Positions 17,348-28,500 are shown, counted from the stretch's first letter. The stretch is 64,000 bases of DNA from Ruegeria atlantica (GCF_013032455.1 NZ_WQCF01000010.1:1-64000), one strand, 5' to 3'. Made by a program: numbers and translations. Notes: generated from the letters alone by a model not told the origin.

Positions 17348-18325
17348 ATGTTCGCATATATCGTCCGAAGGATGTTCCAATCCGTGATCGTGTTGCTGGT
17401 CGTGGGTCTGGTCGCATTTTCGATGTTCCGTTTTGTCGGCGATCCGATCGACAACATGCTGGGGCAGGAACGCACACAGGCCGACATTGACCGGCTGCGC
17501 GGTGAGCTTGGATTGGATAAGCCTTTCCCGGTTCAGTACTTCAAGTTCTTGCAAGGCGCAGTGCAGGGCAATTTCGGCGTTTCGTATCGCCAAGGGCGCC
17601 CGGTCTCAACGATTATTGCCGAACGCGCGCCCGCAACGCTGGAACTGGCCTTTGTCTCGGGCTTTCTGGCCATAACCATGGGTATCGCGCTGGGTGTGTT
17701 TACGGCTATCCGGCGACGAGGGGTCGCGGCGAACATCATCATGACCGTGTCGCTAATTGGGGTGTCGCTGCCAACGTTCCTGATCGGGATATTGCTGATC
17801 TACATTTTTTCGGTCGAACTGGACCTTCTCCCCAGCTTCGGGAGGGGTGAAACCGTTATGCTTGGCAATTGGTCAACAGGCTTCCTGACGGCCTCGGGGC
17901 TGAAGGCGCTGATCCTTCCGGCGATCACGCTGGGCCTGTATCAGATGACGCTGATCATGCGGTTGGTGCGGTCGGAAATGCTTGAGGTGCTGCGCGCCGA
18001 TTACGTCCGGTTCGCCCGCGCCCGAGGGTTGTCAGACCGGGTGATCAATTTCCGCCACGCGCTGAAAAACACTCTGGTGCCGGTGATCACCATTACCGGT
18101 TTGCAACTGGGCTCGATCATCGCTTTTGCCATCATCACCGAGACGGTGTTCCAGTGGCCGGGCGTCGGTCTGTTGTTCATCAACGCGATCCAGTTTGTCG
18201 ATATCCCTGTTATGGCCGCCTATCTGATGCTGATCTCGGTCATGTTCGTGTCGATCAACCTGATTGTCGATCTTCTTTACTATGCCATTGACCCGCGCCT
18301 GCGTGTCGACGCGAGGGCCACATGA
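17348..18325 (+). CDS. Dipeptide/oligopeptide ABC permease, DppB-type
   Basis: The 325-aa inner-membrane protein has six predicted membrane segments, beginning MFAYIVRRMFQSVIVLLVVGLV. The EAA-type cytoplasmic loop reads EVLRADYVRFARARGLSDR. Both features are usual for the DppB/OppB subunit. The last codons overlap the next permease gene by 4 bases (ATGA). Together with the DppC-like subunit it forms the translocation channel for ligands brought by the two preceding binding proteins. Confidence 0.93.
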   Translation: MFAYIVRRMFQSVIVLLVVGLVAFSMFRFVGDPIDNMLGQERTQADIDRLRGELGLDKPFPVQYFKFLQGAVQGNFGVSYRQGRPVSTIIAERAPATLELAFVSGFLAITMGIALGVFTAIRRRGVAANIIMTVSLIGVSLPTFLIGILLIYIFSVELDLLPSFGRGETVMLGNWSTGFLTASGLKALILPAITLGLYQMTLIMRLVRSEMLEVLRADYVRFARARGLSDRVINFRHALKNTLVPVITITGLQLGSIIAFAIITETVFQWPGVGLLFINAIQFVDIPVMAAYLMLISVMFVSINLIVDLLYYAIDPRLRVDARAT

Positions 18326-19272
18326 CCGATATTCTCGATACTCCAAAAGCCCCCGAAAAATCGCGGTTCGCCAAGTTCTGGGACAGCGACTTTGCATGGT
18401 CCTTCCGGCACTCGCCAGTGGCGATCATCGCGACTCTGGTCGTGGCCATTCTGGTGCTGTCTGCGATCTTTGCGCCGCTCATTGCGCCCTATAACCCGTT
18501 CGACCCGGCCTCGCTGAACCTGATGAACGGATTTACGCCTCCGGGCACACCCAACGCCTTCACGCAGGAAACCTTCCTTCTGGGCACCGACGATCAGGGG
18601 CGTGACGTGTTTTCAACCATCCTTTACGGGATGCGGATTTCCCTGTTCGTGGGGGCCGCGGCGGTGCTGCTGGCTTTGATCATCGGCATCGTCCTTGGGT
18701 TGGTCGCGGCTTATTTCGGCGGCTGGATCGAGACGGTGATCATGCGGGTTGCCGATGTGCAGCTGACCTTCCCGGCTATTCTGGTCGCCATGCTGATCTT
18801 TGGCATCGCAAAGGGCGTCACCCCGCCCGAATACCGCGATGAGATGGCGATCTACGTCCTGATTGTCGCCATTGCGCTGTCCGACTGGGTTCAATTTGCC
18901 CGTGTGGTTCGCGGCGCGGCGCTGGTTGAGAAGAACAAAGAATACGTCCAGGCCGCCCGCCTGATCGGGCGCGGGTCGTTCCCGATCATGTTCCGCCACA
19001 TCCTGCCCAACGTCCTCAGCCCGGTTCTGGTCATCGCCACGATCTCATTGGCACTAGCGATCATTGCCGAGGCGACGCTGAGCTTCCTTGGCGTGGGCGC
19101 ACCCCCGACCCAGCCCTCGCTGGGTACGCTGATCCGCATCGGGCAGGGTTTCCTGTTCTCGGGTGAGTGGTGGATTCTGTTCTTCCCGGCCTGCACTCTG
19201 TTGGCGCTGGCCCTGTCTGTTAACCTGCTGGGCGACTGGCTGCGCGATGCGCTGAACCCCAAGCTGCGGTGA
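18322..19272 (+). CDS. Dipeptide/oligopeptide ABC permease, DppC-type
   Basis: The 316-aa protein has a cytoplasmic N-terminal tail, an OppC-type N-terminal membrane segment, the LGTDDQGRDVFSTILYGMRIS motif typical of DppC, and the EAA loop EYVQAARLIGRGS. It pairs with the overlapping DppB-like subunit. Four bases separate its stop from the ATPase gene, so all three are one translational unit. Confidence 0.93.
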   Translation: MTDILDTPKAPEKSRFAKFWDSDFAWSFRHSPVAIIATLVVAILVLSAIFAPLIAPYNPFDPASLNLMNGFTPPGTPNAFTQETFLLGTDDQGRDVFSTILYGMRISLFVGAAAVLLALIIGIVLGLVAAYFGGWIETVIMRVADVQLTFPAILVAMLIFGIAKGVTPPEYRDEMAIYVLIVAIALSDWVQFARVVRGAALVEKNKEYVQAARLIGRGSFPIMFRHILPNVLSPVLVIATISLALAIIAEATLSFLGVGAPPTQPSLGTLIRIGQGFLFSGEWWILFFPACTLLALALSVNLLGDWLRDALNPKLR

Positions 19273-19276
19273 TTTC

Positions 19277-20986
19277 ATGAGCCTTCTGACGATCAATGAC
19301 CTGACGGTCGAATTCCCCACCCGCCGCAAACTGTTCACCGCTGTGGATCATGTGGACCTGTCGGTTGAGCCGGGTGAAATCCACGGGTTGGTGGGCGAAT
19401 CCGGTGCCGGTAAATCCACCATCGGTGCCGCGATCATGGGGCTGCTGGACCGCCCCGGCCGGATTGCCAGCGGTATGATCAAACTCAGCGGTGATCAAAT
19501 CAGCGGTCTGGATGCCGAAGCGATGCGTGGTCTGCGCGGCAAGAAAATCTCGATGATCTTTCAGGATCCGCTGACCTCGCTGAACCCGCTGTTCACAGTG
19601 CGCGAGCAACTGGTCGAGACCATTCAGGCGCATTTGGGTGGGTCGGACGCCGAGGCGAACAAACGTGCCCGCGACCTGATCGATCGGGTAGGGATTCCCG
19701 ATCCCGACACGCGGCTGGATCAGTACCCGCACCAGTTCTCGGGCGGGATGCGGCAGCGGGTAGTGATCGCGTTGGCATTGTGTACCGAGCCCGACGTGAT
19801 CATCGCGGATGAGCCAACCACGGCGTTGGATGTGTCGGTTCAGGCGCAGATTCTGGACCTGATCAAGGAATTGGCGACCGAACGACAGGTGGGCGTCATC
19901 CTAATCACCCACGACATGGGGGTAATCGCCGACACCACCGACAAGGTGACGGTGATGTATGCGGGTAAGGTGGTCGAAACCGGCCCGACCGCGCAGGTCA
20001 TGGGCCAGCCCAGCCATGAATACACCAAGTCGCTGATCGCCGCCGTACCGCGCCCGACGCTAAAGCTGCACCGCTTTCCGCAGATCAGCTATGGCGGGCG
20101 CGAGACGCGCTTTGCGATCGAGGACATGGCGCGGCACTGGCCCAAGGTTGACAACGACACCAGCAAGCCCGTGTTCGAAATCCGCAACCTGACCAAGAAA
20201 TTCCTGCAAAAGCGCGGGCTTCTGCCGTGGGACCGCACATATTTCACAGCTGTTGACGATGTCAGCTTTGATATCCGCGCAGGCGAGGTGTTTGGCGTCG
20301 TGGGCGAATCCGGTTCGGGCAAGTCAACCGTCGCACGGATGATTGCGGGGCTGTACCCGGTCGATGGCGGCAGCATCACGTTTCAGGGGCAGGTGGTCAG
20401 CGATCTGACCAACAAGGCCGCGCAGGATGCCTATCGCAAGAACATCCAGATGATCTTTCAGGACCCGTATTCCTCGCTCAACCCCCGAATGCGGGTGGAC
20501 GATATCGTGGCCGAGCCAATCCGACATCACCGGCTGATGGAGGGTGCTGATATCAAGCGCCGCGTTGATGAGCTGTTGGATCAGGTCGGGCTGGGCCATG
20601 AAGCCGGAATGAAATACCCGCATGAATTCTCGGGCGGGCAGCGTCAGCGCATTTCGATAGCTCGTGCTTTGGCGACGCAGCCGCGGTTTCTGATCTGTGA
20701 CGAGCCGACCAGCGCGCTGGATGTGTCCATTCAGGCGCAGATTCTGAACATCCTGAAGGACCTGCAGGAACATTTGGGCCTGACTCTGCTGTTTATCAGC
20801 CACGATCTGCCGGTGGTGCGCCAGATGTGTGACCGTGTCGCAGTGATGAAGCAGGGCAAGGTGGTCGAGTTGCAGGACACCAACGACCTGTTTGCCAACC
20901 CGCAAACGGATTACGCGCGTGAATTGCTGCGGTTGATGCCCAAGCTGGATGATCTGTCGACCGAAGGGTTGAGCCCCGAGATTTGA
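19277..20986 (+). CDS. Fused double ATP-binding subunit of the peptide ABC importer (DppD-DppF)
   Basis: The 569-aa protein joins two ABC ATPase domains. The first has Walker A GESGAGKST (about 39-47) and signature FSGGMRQRV. The second has Walker A GESGSGKST (about 344-352) and signature FSGGQRQRIS. Walker B and switch histidine are intact in both (VIIADEPTTALD with LITHD; LICDEPTSALD with FISHD). Between them lies the oligopeptide-family linker, but the usual cysteine-rich iron-sulfur segment of single DppD/DppF proteins is not apparent. One gene thus supplies both ATPase halves, as in GsiA-type systems. It ends the importer operon. Confidence 0.93.
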   Translation: MSLLTINDLTVEFPTRRKLFTAVDHVDLSVEPGEIHGLVGESGAGKSTIGAAIMGLLDRPGRIASGMIKLSGDQISGLDAEAMRGLRGKKISMIFQDPLTSLNPLFTVREQLVETIQAHLGGSDAEANKRARDLIDRVGIPDPDTRLDQYPHQFSGGMRQRVVIALALCTEPDVIIADEPTTALDVSVQAQILDLIKELATERQVGVILITHDMGVIADTTDKVTVMYAGKVVETGPTAQVMGQPSHEYTKSLIAAVPRPTLKLHRFPQISYGGRETRFAIEDMARHWPKVDNDTSKPVFEIRNLTKKFLQKRGLLPWDRTYFTAVDDVSFDIRAGEVFGVVGESGSGKSTVARMIAGLYPVDGGSITFQGQVVSDLTNKAAQDAYRKNIQMIFQDPYSSLNPRMRVDDIVAEPIRHHRLMEGADIKRRVDELLDQVGLGHEAGMKYPHEFSGGQRQRISIARALATQPRFLICDEPTSALDVSIQAQILNILKDLQEHLGLTLLFISHDLPVVRQMCDRVAVMKQGKVVELQDTNDLFANPQTDYARELLRLMPKLDDLSTEGLSPEI

Positions 20987-21103
20987 TGCCGCAATTTCGG
21001 GCATTTGCGCGAACATAAGTATTAATTTTGTTAAGCATTGCAGACTCATGCGGGTCTGTTGTGCTAGGACTGTTGCTGAAGTTGGGGGCTTCAGAGGGGC
21101 GAC

Positions 21104-24100
21104 ATGTCTCAGGATATAAGAGACTGGCTGAGCGTACTCGGACTATCTGACTACGCGCAAGCCTTTTTGGATAACAAAATTGATTTCGCTATTTTGCCCG
21201 ATCTGACGGGCGAAGACCTGATCGAAATCGGAGTAACCGCTGTAGGCGACCGCCGCAGGCTGCTGCGCGCGATTGCCGAGCTTGAAACTGTCGAAGCTGT
21301 TCAACCCTATGAGCCCGAAACCCCTTTGGAACCTGCCAAACGGCAGGTCACGGTCATGTTCGCCGACCTCACCGGTTTTACGAAACTGACCAGTGAACTG
21401 GATGCCGAGGACATGCACGCGTTGTTGAACGCGTTTTTCGCCAAGGTCGACCATGTGGTCGAAAAGTTCGGTGGCCGCATCGACAAACATATCGGTGACG
21501 CCGTGATGGCGGTGTTCGGCGCGCCGATCTCTCATACCAATGACACCGAACGGGCGGCGCGGGCGGCGCTGGAAATCCACTCGGTGCTGCCCGGCCTGAA
21601 CCCGCCGGTATCCTGCCATATCGGCATTGCCTCGGGGCAGGTGATTGCCAGCACGACGGGCAGCCAGGCGCACACGGAGTACACGGTGACCGGCGATGGC
21701 GTGAACCTGGCGTCGCGCATCACCGACATGGCGGTGCCTGGTGAAACTCTGGTGTCACACGACATTCAGCGTGCGTTAGGGCCGCTATTTGTTGGTGAGT
21801 CCATGGGTGAAAAGGCGATCAAGGGACTGACCGAACCCGTCGAGCTATGGCGGCTGGACCGCATGGCCCGCAACATCCGGTCTCGGCGGCACCGCTTTGT
21901 CGGGCGCGAACGGGAAATGTCGCTGTTCTCGGCCACGTTCGACAGGTGCCAGCAACATGGCAAGGGTGAAGTTCACATCATTCTGGGTGAGCCGGGGATC
22001 GGTAAGACGCACCTGTCCGAGCAGGTGGCCGAAATGGCTGCTGGGTTAGGTTACTCGATCCACAACGGCGTGGTCATGGATTTCGGTACGCGCGAGGGGC
22101 ATTCGGCCATTCAATCCGTTGCCCGCAGCATTCTGGGGCTCGAGCCGATGGCTGATGCGGCCACCTGCGCCGAAATGGCGAAACAGGCGGTTGGAAAGGG
22201 CTGGGTCTCGCCCTCGAATGCGGCCCATCTGAACGCGCTGCTTGAGCTTGAACAGGACCCGGGTCTGGCCGAAGTATACGCGGTTATGGATAACGCAACG
22301 CGTTTGCGTGGACGACGTCAGGTGATTGACGAACTGATCGAGGCGCGCAGTCGCGAAGCGCCGATGCTAATCCAGATTGAAGATATTCACTGGGCGGCGC
22401 CCGAAATCCTGACCGCCTGCGCTCATATCGCCGCAACTACGCGCGATCTGCCTTGTGTGCTGCTGATGACCAGCCGGGTCGAAGGCGACCCGATCGACCG
22501 CGAATGGCAGATGAGCACCGATGGGGCGCTGATCTCAAAACTGGAGCTGGCTCCGATGGGCGACGAACAGGCCCGCAAGCTGGTCGAGGAGTTCACCGGC
22601 ATTGATCCAGAGTTACTGGATGCCTGTGTGAAGCGCGCCGGAGGTAATCCGCTGTTCCTGGAACAGCTTCTGCGCAATATCGACGTGCTGAAACGGGAAT
22701 CCGTTCCGGGCAGCATTCAAGGCATTGTGCAGTCGCGGCTGGACGCGCTGGACCGACCAAGCCGGTCGGCGATTCAGGCGGCATCTGTATTGGGGCAGAG
22801 GTTTTCACCCGATGTGTTGAACTTTTTACTGGGTGAGGGGCATCTGGATGTCTCGACCTTGATTCGAACGGCCCTGATCCGCGAGGCCGGTAGCGATCTG
22901 ATGTTTGCTCACGCGCTGATCCGCGACGGGTCTTACGCAACGCTGGTGAAATCGGAACGTGCGCGGTTACACCGGCAGGCTGCGAAATGGTTTGAAGATC
23001 GCGACGCAACTCTGCGGGCACAACACCTTGATCGGGCCGGTGCCACCAATGCTGCGCAAGCCTATCTGGAAGCGGCCGAGAAACTGATCCAGGCTTTTCA
23101 GTTTGATGAGGCCAGCCCCCTGATCGAGCGGGCACTGGAATTGCCTGCTCCCTCTGGTGTGCGGTTTGGTTTGCTGTGTGCCCGTGGCGAAACCCATCGG
23201 TTGCAGGGTTTGTCAGATGACGCGCTCCGCGAGTTTAAGGAGGCTGCCGAGCTTGCCGATACAGATGAACAGATCAGCCGGGCGCATATCGGATTGGCGC
23301 AAGCCGCACGGCAGGCAAGTCTGTACAGCGAGGCGCTGGAAAGCCTTGATCAGGCTGAGGTCGCAGCAGAACGCAGCGGGTCAGAGCGTGACGTTGCACA
23401 GATCAATTACGTGCGGGGTAACATCTATTTCCCGCTGGGTCGGGTCGAAGATGCGCTGCGCAGCAACGAAAAGGCTCTGACACTGGCGCGCAAACTTGAA
23501 TCGGCGCGGCTGGAGGTCGGGGCGCTGAGCGGGTTTGGCGATGCCAATTTCATGAACGCGACGATGCGCACGGCGGCCAAGTTCTACACACAGGCCGTGG
23601 AACGTGCCCGAGAAAAGGGTCTGGTCCGTGATCTGGCTGCGAACCTCCATAACCTCAGCGTAGCGCGCAGCTACACCGGCGATGTGGCGCAGGGGAAGCG
23701 GGACGCGGAGGAAGCCATCGAGGTTTCACAGAAATACTTCGCCTTTGTGCCGGAATGCGTGGCCCAGACTTGTCTGGGCGTGGCGCATACGTTTCTGGGG
23801 GAACTGGATCAGGCGCTGGAAACCTTTGCCATTTCCGCGGACATCGCCAACCGTGTGGGCGCCAAGCGACTTGAGGCGCAGGCTCTTGAGCATCTGGCCC
23901 GTACGCAGGTCTATGCCGGGCAACTGGATCAGGCCCGAAAAACTGGACGACACGCGGTTGAAATCGCACTGGAACATGGTCGGAATTTTGTGGGACCCAA
24001 AGCCTTGTCTGCATTGGCAATGGCCGAAACAGACCCGGACGTTCAGGACCGTCACCTGAAGCTGGGAATGCAGATCATTTCCGAAGGCTGCGTGGGCCAT

Positions 24101-24367
24101 AGCCATCTGCATTTCTACCCCGATGCCATTGCCGTCATGTTAGGGCGGCAGGAATGGGACAGGGCCTCCGAATATGCAGAAGCTTTGGCCAAATTCACCG
24201 CGGATGAACCCCTGCTGATGGTCGATCTGTCCATTCAGCAGGCGCGGGTGCTGGCCGAATGTGGCGGCTGGGGCATACCCGTGATCGCGCATGAAGGGTT
24301 CGAGCAACTTGGCGCCCGGTTCCGCAAGATGGGAATCACGCAGACGTTGGTCGGGCGACTGGACTAG
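21104..24367 (+). CDS. SAM-domain class III adenylate cyclase with AAA/NACHT-like ATPase and TPR array
   Basis: The 1087-aa protein is soluble. Residues 1-62 form a SAM domain (WLSVLGLSDYAQAFLDNKID). Residues 80-250 are a class III cyclase catalytic domain with both metal aspartates (Asp88 in FADLTGFT, Asp132 in GDAVMAVFG). It also has the adenine-selecting Lys128 and Asp198 and the transition-state Asn201/Arg205 in VNLASR. Residues 265-600 are a signalling ATPase (GREREM, P-loop GEPGIGKT at 295-302, IQIEDIHWA). The C-terminal third is helical TPR-type repeat. All catalytic residues are present, so cyclic AMP synthesis is predicted, gated by the ATPase-TPR sensor. The channel-like gene follows 16 bases later. 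Confidence 0.9.
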   Translation: MSQDIRDWLSVLGLSDYAQAFLDNKIDFAILPDLTGEDLIEIGVTAVGDRRRLLRAIAELETVEAVQPYEPETPLEPAKRQVTVMFADLTGFTKLTSELDAEDMHALLNAFFAKVDHVVEKFGGRIDKHIGDAVMAVFGAPISHTNDTERAARAALEIHSVLPGLNPPVSCHIGIASGQVIASTTGSQAHTEYTVTGDGVNLASRITDMAVPGETLVSHDIQRALGPLFVGESMGEKAIKGLTEPVELWRLDRMARNIRSRRHRFVGREREMSLFSATFDRCQQHGKGEVHIILGEPGIGKTHLSEQVAEMAAGLGYSIHNGVVMDFGTREGHSAIQSVARSILGLEPMADAATCAEMAKQAVGKGWVSPSNAAHLNALLELEQDPGLAEVYAVMDNATRLRGRRQVIDELIEARSREAPMLIQIEDIHWAAPEILTACAHIAATTRDLPCVLLMTSRVEGDPIDREWQMSTDGALISKLELAPMGDEQARKLVEEFTGIDPELLDACVKRAGGNPLFLEQLLRNIDVLKRESVPGSIQGIVQSRLDALDRPSRSAIQAASVLGQRFSPDVLNFLLGEGHLDVSTLIRTALIREAGSDLMFAHALIRDGSYATLVKSERARLHRQAAKWFEDRDATLRAQHLDRAGATNAAQAYLEAAEKLIQAFQFDEASPLIERALELPAPSGVRFGLLCARGETHRLQGLSDDALREFKEAAELADTDEQISRAHIGLAQAARQASLYSEALESLDQAEVAAERSGSERDVAQINYVRGNIYFPLGRVEDALRSNEKALTLARKLESARLEVGALSGFGDANFMNATMRTAAKFYTQAVERAREKGLVRDLAANLHNLSVARSYTGDVAQGKRDAEEAIEVSQKYFAFVPECVAQTCLGVAHTFLGELDQALETFAISADIANRVGAKRLEAQALEHLARTQVYAGQLDQARKTGRHAVEIALEHGRNFVGPKALSALAMAETDPDVQDRHLKLGMQIISEGCVGHSHLHFYPDAIAVMLGRQEWDRASEYAEALAKFTADEPLLMVDLSIQQARVLAECGGWGIPVIAHEGFEQLGARFRKMGITQTLVGRLD

Positions 24368-24383
24368 GCGGGTGAGGAGCAGA

Positions 24384-25547
24384 ATGAGCATCGAAAAGAA
24401 GGTCTGGTGGATTTCGGGTGTCGTGACGCTGATCCTCGCCGTGCTGTTGTTCAATCTGTGGGTGGCGTTGAACCATTTCGAAGAGGATCCGACGCAACTG
24501 CCTGATCAGGCTGCGGTCGATGACTATCTGGCAAAGCTGGGCAATGTGCCTGAATATCAGGTGAAAACCGGTATTTTCATTAAATCCTTCAGCTTTACCG
24601 GCGCAAGCGACGTGTATGTCACCGGCTATGTCTGGCAGCATTACGAGGACGGCGCGCATGACGCGATCAAACCGGTCGACGGTGAGGTTGGGTTCATCCT
24701 GCCCGAAGCCGTGGACGCGGCGAACGGCGTGATCGAAGAGGCCTATCGCATAGATCAGGGTGGCTCGGAACTTATCGGCTGGTATTTCGAGCAAACCTTG
24801 CGCCAAAGCTTTGATTACACCAGTTATCCCTTTGACCACAAAACCGTCTGGGTCCGGTTCTGGCCCAGAGAATTTGAAGTGGCGGTCGCACTAATTCCCG
24901 ATTTCAAATCCTATCCTGCCACCGGCCCAGATGACATTTTCGGTATCGACAACCGCATCGTCATGGGCACGTGGGAGCGTGAGAACACCTATTTCGATTA
25001 TCGGCTGTCGGATTTGGGTACAACGCTGGGCATCCGCGACGCCGAATTCCAGACCAACCTGCCCGAACTGCATTACAACTTTGTCATCAAGCGCAATTTC
25101 GGAAATGCCTTCATCGTTCACATGATCCCGCTGATCGTGGTGACGATGCTGCTGTTTGGGGCGGTGATGACCGTCACCCGCCGCCCCGATCTGGTCGAAC
25201 GGCATGATTTCAGCACCTCAAGCGTGATCGGCACCTGCTCGGTCCTGTTCTTCGTAATTCTGTTGGCGCATGTGCAGCTACGCGAAGGATTTGCCGGATC
25301 GCCTGTGATCTACATGGAATCGTTCTTTTTCCTGATGTATTTCTTGCTGCTTGCGGTGTCGGTGAACACATACCTGTTCGCCTCTGAGGCGGTGCCGTCG
25401 CTGCGCTTTGTTCACTATAAGGACAATCTGATCCCAAAAGCCGCGTTCTGGCCCTTTGTCCTGCTCTGCATGGTGGCGATCACGGCCTATAACCTAAGCC
25501 TCAAGGCTGATCCCGAAGATGAGACCGTGATCGAGGTGCAGAATTAG
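24384..25547 (+). CDS. Pentameric ligand-gated ion channel-like membrane protein
   Basis: The 387-aa protein starts at the ATG at 24384 with GAGGAG before it. It has an N-terminal membrane anchor (8-29), then an outside domain of about 210 residues with FDYTSYPFDHKTVWVRFWP (143-161). That block resembles the FPFD-type loop of Cys-loop receptors. Residues IKRNFGNAFIVHMIP (235-249) resemble the receptor pre-M1/M1 junction with its proline. Four membrane segments follow at about 241-263, 277-298, 307-332 and 352-373, the M1-M4 pattern. The extra N-terminal anchor in place of a cleaved signal is unusual. No database search was possible; a different four-helix sensor family is the main alternative. 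It is cotranscribed with the cyclase, so the two may form a sensing pair. Confidence 0.6.
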   Translation: MSIEKKVWWISGVVTLILAVLLFNLWVALNHFEEDPTQLPDQAAVDDYLAKLGNVPEYQVKTGIFIKSFSFTGASDVYVTGYVWQHYEDGAHDAIKPVDGEVGFILPEAVDAANGVIEEAYRIDQGGSELIGWYFEQTLRQSFDYTSYPFDHKTVWVRFWPREFEVAVALIPDFKSYPATGPDDIFGIDNRIVMGTWERENTYFDYRLSDLGTTLGIRDAEFQTNLPELHYNFVIKRNFGNAFIVHMIPLIVVTMLLFGAVMTVTRRPDLVERHDFSTSSVIGTCSVLFFVILLAHVQLREGFAGSPVIYMESFFFLMYFLLLAVSVNTYLFASEAVPSLRFVHYKDNLIPKAAFWPFVLLCMVAITAYNLSLKADPEDETVIEVQN

Positions 25548-28500
25548 GTGGGCGGCTGAAACCCCGGCTTTGGTGTGCCTGTAGCCATGTCCAACGTGTA
25601 TTCCGCGACGATTCCGGAGCTACCCTCCTCCCACTGATCCAGATATTTGGTGGGATGCGCGATCACGTAAGTGTAGGCTGGCTTCTTCACGCCGTCGATC
25701 AGCACGTTGATCCGCTTGCGGACATATACATTCTCGGGCGAGTTGGGACCGTGATAGCCTTCGAGCTTGTCCAGTTCCTTCATTCCCGTGGATGAGACAC
25801 GATAGACCTCACCCCGAACCGGTGTGCCGCGACCCTTTTGGTCGACCAATGTGGCCATCCGGTGCAGGAATCCGCAATTGGGGTTGTCGCAATGGGGCTC
25901 GTGCGGAACGATCAGGGGCATCGGTTGGCGGGTTGTAGCCTCGCCCACAAAATCATCCAGCACTTCGGCATGGGCGTTGTGATTGGGGAAACCCCGCTTT
26001 AGCGAACCATAGGTAAAGTAAAGATAGGTTTTCTCACGATCCTCGATCAGGTCATCTTCGTCTTCTTCCTCGATCTCGGTCAGGGTATGGGTGTTCGCCC
26101 AATCCTCAAGCATCGCCCGAATTTCTTCCGAGACCTTGGCGTCTCTGGCGCTTTGCAGGAAGTGGATGCAGGAACTGGCGTCGATATCCTTGGCGCCCAG
26201 CAGGATGTTCACCATCTCGGCCGAATTGTTCATCACCGCCACATGCAGGCTGGTAAAGCCGTGATCGTTGGTGGCGTTGACATTAATACCCCGGTCGATC
26301 AGTGCTTGCGCGGCCTCAAGATCGGGCTTGCCTAGGTCCTGACCGTTTTCATGCAGCTCTCCTTCGCCGCCCGCCGCGTAATGCAGCAGCGTGTCGCCAT
26401 TGCTGTCATCCACGATGTCGATCCCAGCCATGCCATTATCGATGGCCTGGAACACGCGGCTCCATTGGGCGAACTCGTCCGAGGCAGCGGCTTCCTGCGC
26501 CCATTTGCAGATATTATGTTCCTGATCGGCCAGTTCTTCAAAGGCTTCGTCCAGAACCTCCATGATTTGATCCGGGGTGGCCATCATACCGATCCCCATC
26601 ATGCCGTTGGACAACCGCCCCTTGCGGGGGCCAACCAGATCAATGCCAAGATCGCGCAGTTTCTCGACATTGTTCTGGGTGGTGACGTTGTTCCACATAT
26701 TCGTGTTGCACGCGGGGCAGAGGATCACCGGCTTGTTCCGGTATTGCCACGCCACAAAGACCGAGGTTAGCAGGTTGTCGGCGATCCCATTGGCGATCTT
26801 GCCCATCGTGTTGCAGGTCACCGGGGCAACGATCACGCAGTCGGCCCAATCGCACAGCGCAAGGTGTGAGGCGCGCAGGGGCATGCCGAATTCGATATAC
26901 CGGAAGTTCCATTCATCATCGTCCCGGTAATAGTCATTGTGCGAGATGCATTTCTCGATACGTTCAGCGCCGAAATCGCGAAAGAACTTTTCGGCTGAGA
27001 CTGATGGGATCAGTTTCACGTTGTGCCCAGCTGCTGTGATGCGTTCGACCAGTTCCGGCACTTTATCGGCGGCTGAAGACCCACAGGCACACAGCAATAC
27101 GTTGCGCTTTTCGGTCGGGGCATCAGTCAGTCCACCCTTGGGATAGCCAAAGATGTTCTTGTCCAAGCTCGGGGATTCATGACGCAGCAAAACGGGAAGC
27201 CCGGCCTCGTGCACACGGTCCTGCAGACGACCTTCAAGGATCATATCGACAATGTCTTTGCGTCGGCCCAGACATTCGCCCTGGAAAAACAAGTAGGGGG
27301 CGGTTTCTTTGCCGGTCAGCACGTTCAGTTGCCGCCGCATCTTCATGACATTGGCACCGTGCCCTTCGATGTCGATCAACTTGACGCTGGTGATGCCGAT
27401 ATTCGCCAGAATACTGCGCAACATGTAGGACCACGGGTCCTCATCCGCGTAAAACAGCACAATCGGGTTGGTCGCGACGATCCGGGCCACGTCGGTGGGG
27501 TCTTCTGGGGGCTCATGCTCCTCGATCACCAGCATGGCGGGGTTCTCCAGATCGCGCAAACCGCGGAAGATATGCCCGCTTGGGGCCTGCCACACCTGCG
27601 AGGTTGCGGGGCTCATGTCCACCACGGTCACCAGATCGGAGTCTTCGTCGTAGGCGATACAGAGGCACCAGAACTCTTCCAGCAAGGCCGTTTCGCGATA
27701 TACATTCTCGGGCGGACGAATGACTTCGAACCCAAGCACGCGGTTAAAGTCGATGTTGATCATCAGGTGGCAGTCATCATCGCTGTTCAGCAAGTGCAAT
27801 TGATCACGAAACCATCGTTCGGGGGTTATCTCCTCGGGGTCAGGTCGCAAGGCGTAACTGTGGAAAGTGCTGCCCAGATGCACATGGGGTGTCTGGCTCA
27901 GATACCGTTGCGCAAGATTGTGCATTTCCTTTGCGGTGGATACGCGGCTGAGAGCGTCGGTGAGATTGGCCTGCGTTGCGATCAGCAGCTTGTCTTCGTC
28001 AACTTGTTCATCCCCAAGGATCGCAAGACTTTCAGCCAGCACTCCCAGCGAGTTCATGTTCGGGCTGGCCCGTCGGAACAGGTTGCGCCGTTTCTTGGGG
28101 TCTTTGGCCAGATACAGGGTGCTGTCCACATAATTGCAGTCCTGTTGCAGCGTTTGCAGGTTGGTCTTGACCGCCTCGCGCGCCGAAAACCGCAGAATGC
28201 CCCGTGACCGCATCGAGGTTCCGTCGCGGTCCGACATCCCAGCCCAAAGGCGATCAATCGTGGTGACCCACAGCTTGCCATATTTCTCGGGGTGTACATC
28301 CATCATATGCACCAAGCCGGTGCTGGGATTACATTTAGCGATGATGGCAAAGTGACCGCCGGGCATGGTTGGATTGCCGTGGGCGACACCAACCTGAAAA
28401 TTCGCCACCAGAATGTCGTTGTCCCCGCCCAGACGGTTGGATTCGTCGATCGCCTCAAGCAGCAATTCGACAGAGGTCGTGGCTTCATCCATGAAGTAAG

